A stretch of DNA of 64,000 nucleotides from Yersinia rochesterensis (lineage in GTDB: Bacteria; Pseudomonadota; Gammaproteobacteria; Enterobacterales; Enterobacteriaceae), in assembly GCF_003600645.1 (NCBI RefSeq), contig NZ_CP032482.1, forward strand, positions 4,216,001-4,280,000, read 5' to 3'. Under the pieces are notes generated by a model. The model saw only the letters and a program-made list of their open reading frames with translations. It searched no databases and was not told where the DNA came from. This document shows positions 57,603 through 64,000 of this stretch, piece by piece; within the stretch, counting starts at the first letter, position 1; each line of letters starts with the position of its first letter. The position numbers were made by a program, and so were the translations under genes.

Positions 57603-60230
57603 TCAATGTTGAGCCATTGTCTGGCCCTGGCTACTCGGAGCCTGATTTTTATCCACGCCATGGGGTACAAATGATGCAACCCAGGCAATCAGGGAGGTAA
57701 ATCCTATCAATACATTTCGAATCACCGGCGGTGCATAGCTGGCCATCCGAACATAGCCTCTAAAGCCCAGCGCCAAGACATCGCGTAGGCTTTCAATCGG
57801 TTTATCTTCTGGGAAGCTATCCTGCCACAGCGCCCATGTGTCAGCGCGAGCAAAGGTACACTGTATAAAATCAATATGTTGGGCTACAGTCAGCTGATGC
57901 ATCCGCATGCCGACTTTAGTGCCAAAAGCGCGGGTGACTTCACACGGGAAGGTATATTCCTGTGCGCCGCGTTTAAGCAGCAAATGCACGGCTTCGCCAT
58001 CTTTCAGTAACCCGGCTTCGCGCATCTCAATCCCCACCCCACCATCGGAATAGTCGCGCAGAGTACAGGAGAATAAGTGACCATCAGCCCGTGCGACACC
58101 AGCGGGCATGGCAATTTCGACCCGGTGGGACTGGCGCACTTGTTTAGCTTCAACTGCCACCGCCACCGCTCCACCTAAAATTGTCATATTATAAATGACC
58201 CACACCAAGCTAATGACCACGGTCATGATTTCAGTGGCCGGGCCATAGCCCAAGCGCCACAAGCCCGCAATCAACCCCGCCAGATTGAGCAGAACCAGCG
58301 CCATATAAGGGCGGGTAATCACCCAGTCCACATGTTGCTCTTCAACCAAACCGCCTTTTGCCGTGACATTAAATGTCCCTTTGTGGGGGTTGAGCAGCGC
58401 CACGGTGGTCGGGCGGGCAATATACCAGGCCAGCACTGTTTCATAGATTTCACTCCAGAATGAATGGCGATATTTACCTTGTAGACGGGAGTTAGTCAGA
58501 CTGGCGTGAATCATATGCGGCAGCACATAAAGTGCAATCGCCAGTGCTGGCGCGAAAATGATGTAAGCATGCAGCAGCAGGAATGCCAGCGGAGCTGTCA
58601 GGAAGATCAACCGCGGAATACCCGATAAAAAGTGCAACATGGCGTTGGCGTAGCACAAGCGCTGGACAAGTTTTAGCCCTTTGCCCAGCAGCGGATTATC
58701 CAGCCGGAAGATTTGCACCATGCCCCGCGCCCAGCGGATACGCTGCCCGATATGTGCTGACAAACTTTCCGTTGCCAACCCGGCGGCTTGCGGAATGCGG
58801 ATATAAGCGGAAGTGTAGCCTTTGCGGTGCAGGCGCAATGAAGTGTGGGCATCTTCGGTGACAGTTTCCACCGCGATCCCGCCCACTTCATCTAAGGCGC
58901 TACGGCGTAAAACGGCACAGGAGCCACAGAAGAAAGTCGCATCCCACATATCATTACCGTCTTGAACCAGGCCGTAGAATAACGTGCCTTCATTGGGTGT
59001 TTGACGGAAGCGGCCTAAATTTCGCTCAAAAGGGTCGGGAGAGAAAAAGTGGTGCGGCGTTTGAATCATGCCGAGCTTTTTATCTTTAAAGAACCAGCCG
59101 ACGGTCAGTTGCAGGAAAGAGCGGGTGGGTACGTGGTCGCAGTCAAAGATAGCGACAAACTCACCAGTGGCCTGTTTCAGCGCATTATTGATATTACCGG
59201 CTTTGGCGTGTTCATGAGTGGGACGGGCAATGTAGTGCACCCCGACTTCGGCGGCAAAATCGCGAAAAGCGGGCCGGTTACCATCATCCAAAATATAGAT
59301 GTTAATTTTGTCTTTCGGCCAATCAATACCCAATGCCGCATAAATGGTCGGTTTGACCACACCGAGGTCTTCATTATAAGTCGGCACCATCAAATCAATG
59401 GTTGGCCAGCTATTGATATCTTCCGGCATAGGCACCGGCTGGCGGTTTAGCGGCCAAATCGTCTGGAAGTAGCCCAACACCAGCACTACCCAAGCATAGG
59501 TTTCGGCTAACAGTAATAATAAGCCGCACACCAAGCTCACCGGGTCATCCCAGTTAAGCGTTTCGGTATAACGCCACCACAGGTAGCGGCAGGAAACGGT
59601 TAACGACAACACAATCAGCATCAGGGTAGGTAAGCGCCCCGGCACCCGCCGCACCACCATGGCAATGGCCCATAACAGTAAGACAAACACGAATTGCGCC
59701 ATCATGCCGAAAGGTTGCGAAATACACAGCAAGGCCAAAATACTGGTGAAAATACCCAGAATAATAAACAAGATACGGCGAGCTCGTCTTGGTAGTTGGC
59801 TTAATCGGTTGGCAACTGATTTCTCTATTCGCTGGAGTTCAAAACGCTGGGGAATTTCCCCCAACCAACTGATATAGCTCTGTCTTTTGTTTTTTACCCA
59901 GCCCTTACCGACCGCCGCTGGCCGGCGTTTTTTATTATGGTCTGATTGTGGACGGATGAATAACAGCCACAGCCCTTGCAGCAGATAGCGCAAACCATCC
60001 CCCAGGCGCGGGCGATTAGGTGAAATCTGCGGGAACCAGTAAGTCCGGTGCTGTATCACATACTGCCAGATTGGGGACTCCAGGCGCAGGAATACCCAGC
60101 ACAGTGGCAGCGCCATCGTGGTGAGAAGGGCCGTGAGCACGGTACAGCCTTGCTGCATATAAAGATGATAGCGGCGGCGCATCGCCTGATAAATCGGTGT
60201 CTGAAATAACATCCGCATCAGGCGATTCAT
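57603..60230 (-). CDS. bcsA: Cellulose synthase catalytic subunit BcsA
   Basis: The 875-aa protein has the GT2 motifs DDGNRPAF, FDCDHVP, VTEDAHTS and QRIRWARG, about eight membrane helices, and a C-terminal PilZ domain with RQSHR (RxxxR) and DYSDGGVGI (DxSxxG) for c-di-GMP. It polymerises UDP-glucose into cellulose at the inner membrane and exports it. Length equals the E. coli enzyme. It overlaps bcsQ by 4 bp. Confidence 0.97.
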   Translation of the reverse strand: MNRLMRMLFQTPIYQAMRRRYHLYMQQGCTVLTALLTTMALPLCWVFLRLESPIWQYVIQHRTYWFPQISPNRPRLGDGLRYLLQGLWLLFIRPQSDHNKKRRPAAVGKGWVKNKRQSYISWLGEIPQRFELQRIEKSVANRLSQLPRRARRILFIILGIFTSILALLCISQPFGMMAQFVFVLLLWAIAMVVRRVPGRLPTLMLIVLSLTVSCRYLWWRYTETLNWDDPVSLVCGLLLLLAETYAWVVLVLGYFQTIWPLNRQPVPMPEDINSWPTIDLMVPTYNEDLGVVKPTIYAALGIDWPKDKINIYILDDGNRPAFRDFAAEVGVHYIARPTHEHAKAGNINNALKQATGEFVAIFDCDHVPTRSFLQLTVGWFFKDKKLGMIQTPHHFFSPDPFERNLGRFRQTPNEGTLFYGLVQDGNDMWDATFFCGSCAVLRRSALDEVGGIAVETVTEDAHTSLRLHRKGYTSAYIRIPQAAGLATESLSAHIGQRIRWARGMVQIFRLDNPLLGKGLKLVQRLCYANAMLHFLSGIPRLIFLTAPLAFLLLHAYIIFAPALAIALYVLPHMIHASLTNSRLQGKYRHSFWSEIYETVLAWYIARPTTVALLNPHKGTFNVTAKGGLVEEQHVDWVITRPYMALVLLNLAGLIAGLWRLGYGPATEIMTVVISLVWVIYNMTILGGAVAVAVEAKQVRQSHRVEIAMPAGVARADGHLFSCTLRDYSDGGVGIEMREAGLLKDGEAVHLLLKRGAQEYTFPCEVTRAFGTKVGMRMHQLTVAQHIDFIQCTFARADTWALWQDSFPEDKPIESLRDVLALGFRGYVRMASYAPPVIRNVLIGFTSLIAWVASFVPHGVDKNQAPSSQGQTMAQH

Positions 60231-60964
60231 CGGCCGCTGTCCGCCACATTAATCAGGCACCAATTTGCCAAAGTCATCACCTCTTCCGCTGCCAGACTTT
60301 GCGCGCTGTACTCGCCCAAAGGCTGTTTGGCGGCCAATGCTTCGGCCATCGCTTCATCGCGATGAATAAAGGTCGGCAATAAACTATCCAAACTTTGCAG
60401 CCAGAGCTGATGCAAATCCTGTTGTAGGCGGCTGTTGGCAGTAAACTGATTCAGCAGGAAATGACAGCCAACAGGTAAATTTTGCTGATGCAGGCGAATA
60501 TGGCAACTGGCATCCGCATGAATCAGAATCAGAGTTTGATCCGCCAACGCTAATGCTTGGCGGGTGAACACACTGTCACCGGCGGGGATATCCAACAAAA
60601 TCCAACCATAGCTCGCGCTGGCCTGCAATGTGGACAAGTTCTCCTGCCATTGACGAGGGTTTTGCTGCAAAAACGTGCTGATTTGCTCATTTTCAGCTTG
60701 AGTTAATTGGCCAAATGGCACGAAATCCAGCTTCTCGGTGTAGCGCATGGCACCTTGCTGCCAGCCTTCACCGTCAATTTCAGCTTTAGCCCAACCACGG
60801 GATTGCTCAAAACTCATGTTGAAATGCAATCGCAGTAAATTATCCGGTGAAAAATCAATCACCAAAACTGATTCGTCCAATTGCTGTAGCGCCCATGCCA
60901 GAGCCGCAGTTACCGAGGTTGTGCCAACGCCCCCTCTTACACCTTGTAACGCCAATACCGGCAT
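60227..60964 (-). CDS. bcsQ: BcsQ, ParA/MinD-like cellulose synthesis ATPase
   Basis: The 245-aa protein begins MPVLALQGVRGGVGTTSVTAALA, a deviant Walker A of the SIMIBI class, with VLVIDFSPDNLLRLHF after it. In E. coli BcsQ is required for cellulose secretion and sits at the cell pole, forming a complex with BcsR and BcsE. bcsR ends 3 bp upstream and bcsA overlaps downstream, so the genes are co-transcribed. Confidence 0.93.
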   Translation of the reverse strand: MPVLALQGVRGGVGTTSVTAALAWALQQLDESVLVIDFSPDNLLRLHFNMSFEQSRGWAKAEIDGEGWQQGAMRYTEKLDFVPFGQLTQAENEQISTFLQQNPRQWQENLSTLQASASYGWILLDIPAGDSVFTRQALALADQTLILIHADASCHIRLHQQNLPVGCHFLLNQFTANSRLQQDLHQLWLQSLDSLLPTFIHRDEAMAEALAAKQPLGEYSAQSLAAEEVMTLANWCLINVADSGR

Positions 60965-60967
60965 AGG

Positions 60968-61159
60968 CTATTCGCTCCCTGTAGATTGCGCTAATTCTGT
61001 CAACAATGGCCAGCGAGCCATCATTTGGATTAATCGTTCCTGACGGACAATATCGATATAACTTAACGTGGGTAACGAGAAAGCCTGACTTAATGCAAGC
61101 AGATCATCCTGAGCCTCAAGTGAAGTTTTTTCATGAAATCGATTTATTATAGTCTTCAT
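60968..61159 (-). CDS. bcsR: BcsR, small cellulose synthesis protein
   Basis: The 63-aa protein contains DDLLALSQAFSLPTLSYIDIVRQER, the conserved core of BcsR (YhjR). It binds BcsQ. It is the first gene of the leftward bcs operon, divergent from bcsE. The 195-bp spacer to bcsE carries both promoters and is AT-rich. Confidence 0.9.
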   Translation of the reverse strand: MKTIINRFHEKTSLEAQDDLLALSQAFSLPTLSYIDIVRQERLIQMMARWPLLTELAQSTGSE

Positions 61160-61354
61160 TTATCCGCCTTGAGAAAATAGACTATGTTAATTAAGTATAA
61201 TAATGATCGTTTTATACTTTACTTGATAAGAAGAATCTTAGATTAATATTCAGGCAAGGACATTGGTTAATACTTATTGCAATGTTACAATTGTTTTTTA
61301 ACTTTATCCAGTTATTGGCCCAATAGCACTTTAACGAAAGCAGATAATGAATCT

Positions 61355-62923
61355 ATGTCACGATGTTTCTCATTAGGTGTTCGCGAAATCTGGGATGAAT
61401 TGGCCGTAATACAGGCTCCCGGATTCTATTGGATCAATATTGAACGTCAAATAGATGCCAACTTATTCTGCCAGCAAGTTATTCGTAACCAACCCGAAGA
61501 TACCCGGGCGGCATTGATTTGCTCAGGGCAAAAACCTGAAAACCTCCTGACTAATATCGGTCATTCTGGCCCCAAGAAATTACCGCTATTTACATTACCT
61601 GCTCAAAGAAATGCCTTAAAATTTTTAACCCATGATTTGATGCGCTCATTGCGCCCACAACAGCGGCTTTTCATTCTGTTTGCTCCCGCCAGTCTGTGGC
61701 AAACCTTTACCAGTGAAGAGATGCAGCAGTGGCTACAGCAGATTCAGCAATGGCTGGAGGCCCAGAACTGCACATTATTGGTGATTTGTCACAGCTCCGG
61801 CATTAATAAAGTTAAAAATCAGTTAGTCAGTCAGCACCGTTATTTACAAGGCCTGGCTAATCTGCAATGGCAGCAGGATAATGCGCAATATATGGTTGCC
61901 TGGTGGAGCACAACAAAAGGGGTGACCGCCAATCAATTAGTCTTGCTCGAAGCCGATGAACAAGGCTGGAGTATGGCGGATGAAGTCCAGCAAGCTCTGC
62001 CACAATCGCGCAATGATGAGCATCTCTATTTAGCCCATACCCACATTCTGGAAGGCGCCCCCCCGCTTTCTAGTCACTGGCAATTGCTGGAGTCCAATGC
62101 GGCTTTAGCTCAGCGGGCAATGACGGCGCATGCCGCAACACTGATTTTTGCGCTGAATCAAAGCGAGCAAATTGATGAAATGGCGCATCAAATCCATAAC
62201 ATTCGCCGTCAACGCGGCAATAGCGTGAAAATCGTGGTACGCGAAATGCACGCCAGCCTGCGCTACAGCGATGAGCGCTTGTTACTGGCCTGCGGTGCCA
62301 ACCTGATCGTCCCACAGGTTGCGCCATTATCGCGTTTTCTGACAATGCTAGAAGGGATTCAAGAGCAGCAATTCTCTCGCCATGTTCCCGAAGATATCAA
62401 TGCGTTACTGGAAGCATTGCGCCCACTTCAGCTCAAAGGCTATCTACCACCGGCGGAGTTTTGCCACTCGGTGTTGCAGTTGATGAACAACACCTTGCTA
62501 CCGGAAAATGGTAAAGGCGTATTGGTTGCGCTGCGGGCCGTGCCGGGGTTACAGGCGCGTCAAGCGCTGACACTGTGCCATTTACGCCGCTATGGCGACG
62601 TGGTGACGGTGTCTGATAATCGGTTGATATTGTTCCTTTCCACTTGCCGCATCAATGACTTAGACACTGCTCTCAGTCATATTTTCCGCCTACCCGTGGC
62701 CGAAGCATTCAGTAATAGGCTGGTGTGGTATCAGGATCAGGAAATTATTTCGGAGGTTAACAGAATGATTAATACTCCCGAAGCATGGCAAGCTGCTGGT
62801 GATAAAAAGACTTATAAACAAGAAGTTGATGCACCAGACCAGGTGGAAGCCACCCGGCGCACACCCGTGCCATTGACACTGACCACCCGCCACCGTCAGG
62901 AGAATACCCATGAATCTCAATGA
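61355..62923 (+). CDS. bcsE: BcsE, c-di-GMP-binding cellulose regulator
   Basis: The protein of 522 aa matches E. coli BcsE, including LEGAPPLSSHWQLLESN, SDERLLLACGANLIVPQ and GKGVLVALRAVPGLQARQAL. The c-di-GMP motif RxGD appears as RYGD in HLRRYGDVVTV. ATG 61355 (MSRCFSLGVREIWDEL) fits the family start; longer forms are possible since no clear ribosome site was found. It overlaps bcsF by 14 bp. Confidence 0.92.
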   Translation: MSRCFSLGVREIWDELAVIQAPGFYWINIERQIDANLFCQQVIRNQPEDTRAALICSGQKPENLLTNIGHSGPKKLPLFTLPAQRNALKFLTHDLMRSLRPQQRLFILFAPASLWQTFTSEEMQQWLQQIQQWLEAQNCTLLVICHSSGINKVKNQLVSQHRYLQGLANLQWQQDNAQYMVAWWSTTKGVTANQLVLLEADEQGWSMADEVQQALPQSRNDEHLYLAHTHILEGAPPLSSHWQLLESNAALAQRAMTAHAATLIFALNQSEQIDEMAHQIHNIRRQRGNSVKIVVREMHASLRYSDERLLLACGANLIVPQVAPLSRFLTMLEGIQEQQFSRHVPEDINALLEALRPLQLKGYLPPAEFCHSVLQLMNNTLLPENGKGVLVALRAVPGLQARQALTLCHLRRYGDVVTVSDNRLILFLSTCRINDLDTALSHIFRLPVAEAFSNRLVWYQDQEIISEVNRMINTPEAWQAAGDKKTYKQEVDAPDQVEATRRTPVPLTLTTRHRQENTHESQ

Positions 62924-63104
62924 TATTTGGCAAATTCTGTTGCTGGGCGCGATTATCTTTTTCCCGCTGGGCTATAGCGCTCGCCGCTGGTTTCCGCGGT
63001 GGTGGGAGAAAAAACAACATTTGTTCTTATCCGCGCGCTATTTAAAATCAGAAGGGATTTGGTTGCGTGATGGCTCCTCTTCACAGACTAAGAAATCACC
63101 ATGA
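62910..63104 (+). CDS. bcsF: BcsF, small membrane protein of cellulose complex
   Basis: The 64-aa protein has one N-terminal membrane helix (IWQILLLGAIIFFPLGY) and a basic tail. It overlaps both neighbours (bcsE by 14 bp, bcsG by ATGA). In E. coli BcsF anchors BcsE to the membrane. Confidence 0.9.
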   Translation: MNLNDIWQILLLGAIIFFPLGYSARRWFPRWWEKKQHLFLSARYLKSEGIWLRDGSSSQTKKSP

Positions 63105-64000
63105 ATGCAAAAAATAAACAGCAAGAATCGCAGAGTCCGTGGCGCTATTGGCGTGGTCTGGGCGCATGGAACATCTATTTCCTGTTCAAGTTTGCCCTGC
63201 TGTGGTTTGGTTACCTGAATTTCCATCCCTTAGCAAACTTAGTATTTTTGGCCTTTCTGCTGTTCCCAATCCCGGCGTACCGCGTCCACCGCTGGCGTCA
63301 CTGGATAGCCATTCCCATCGGTATTGGCTTGCTCTATCACGATACCTGGCTGCCGGGTATCAACAGCATCATGAGCCAAGGCTCCCAAGTAACAGGGTTT
63401 AGCTTTAGCTATCTAATTGAATTATTTGGACGTTTCATTAACTGGGCCATGATAGGAACCGCCTTCACCATTCTAGTGGGCTACCTGTTTATTTCGCAAT
63501 GGATTCGCGTCACTGTTTTTGTCGTCGCAGCCATGATTTGGCTGAATATCGCCGGTATTGCCGGGCCGGCATTTTCTCTGGCCCCAACAGTGGAGACTGC
63601 GGCAGCAACAGCCGCGCCAGCCAGTACAGAGCAACCCGCAGCCGGGGGCAGCCCTGTCGAAGCGGGTGGCCCGCCCACTGATGCTAACCTGAACGCCCAT
63701 TTGAATGTTTTTTATGAGCAAGAAAAAACTCGCCGCACCACATTCCCGGCATCACTACCCGGTGACGCACAACCATTTGATTTGTTAGTGATTAATATCT
63801 GTTCATTGTCATGGTCAGATATTGAGGCGATTCAACTGGATAAACACCCGCTGTGGGGTAAGTTTGATATTCTGTTTAAAAACTTCAACTCAGCCACCGC
63901 CTACAGTGGCCCGGCGTCTATCCGCCTGTTACGCGCCAGCTGCGGCCAGTCATCACACAAAGATTTGTATCAGCCGCAAGACCAGCAGTGTTATCTGTTT
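63101..64000 (+). CDS. bcsG: BcsG, cellulose phosphoethanolamine transferase, cut by right edge
   Basis: The first 300 residues are visible. They start MNAKNKQQESQSPWRYWRGL, with about five membrane helices, an Ala/Pro-rich linker (about residues 165-200) and the start of the periplasmic alkaline-phosphatase-like domain (PFDLLVINICSLSWSD). The nucleophile Ser lies in AYSGPASIRLLRASCGQ. BcsG adds phosphoethanolamine to cellulose. The rest lies beyond the window. Confidence 0.94.
   Translation, partial: MNAKNKQQESQSPWRYWRGLGAWNIYFLFKFALLWFGYLNFHPLANLVFLAFLLFPIPAYRVHRWRHWIAIPIGIGLLYHDTWLPGINSIMSQGSQVTGFSFSYLIELFGRFINWAMIGTAFTILVGYLFISQWIRVTVFVVAAMIWLNIAGIAGPAFSLAPTVETAAATAAPASTEQPAAGGSPVEAGGPPTDANLNAHLNVFYEQEKTRRTTFPASLPGDAQPFDLLVINICSLSWSDIEAIQLDKHPLWGKFDILFKNFNSATAYSGPASIRLLRASCGQSSHKDLYQPQDQQCYLF

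Overview
The window looks like chromosomal DNA of a Yersinia close to Y. enterocolitica. This is inferred from gene order (pitA-uspB-uspA-gdhA ... rsmJ-prlC-rlmJ-gor ... kdgK-yhjJ-dctA-pelY-kdgM-hmsP-like-bcs), a PL2 periplasmic pectate lyase with a KdgM porin, an E. coli-type cellulose cluster and ERIC repeats. No rRNA, tRNA or CRISPR array was seen.

Layout. 1-3477: an AT-rich surface/regulator region holding the end of a fimbrial major subunit, a soluble winged-helix regulator, and a ToxR/CadC-like membrane regulator overlapping a FidL-like partner. 3478-21910: a complete 18.4-kb Tn7-like transposon, bounded by the 5-bp target duplication GCCGC, with inverted ends TGT...ACA and five TnsB-type sites (two left, three right). 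It is inserted in the last codons of yhiN. Its genes are tnsA-tnsB-tnsC-tnsD and a separate short (159 aa) TniQ; there is no tnsE and no cas gene. Its cargo is a 2016-aa intimin/invasin-type adhesin with 12 Ig-like repeats that are identical at DNA level, a compact Gabija-like pair (OLD-type ATPase/TOPRIM nuclease plus UvrD-like helicase), a small basic protein, and remnants of IS911-like and IS6-family elements.

21898-49000: core chromosome. It includes yhiN, pitA, uspB, uspA, gdhA, a serralysin-like RTX metalloprotease, rsmJ-prlC, rlmJ, gor, yhjD, cdh, yhjG, pdeH, a 4-oxalocrotonate tautomerase, kdgK, a zinc-motif-less M16 protein (yhjJ), dctA, and the pectin genes kdgM-pelY with candidate KdgR and CRP sites. 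ERIC elements lie at the 3' ends of rsmJ, rlmJ and the hmsP-like gene, and supply the final codons of two of them.

48935-64000: c-di-GMP and cellulose. An HmsP/YhjK-like phosphodiesterase lacking the usual GGDEF domain sits beside bcsRQABZC, which is divergent from bcsEFG (bcsG runs off the right edge). PdeH and the HmsP-like enzyme would remove the c-di-GMP that BcsA (PilZ) and BcsE bind. The most notable system is the transposon: its insertion can be reconstructed from the window itself, its end rebuilds the C-terminus and stop codon of yhiN, and it carries an unusual pair of TniQ-family proteins plus adhesin and anti-phage cargo.
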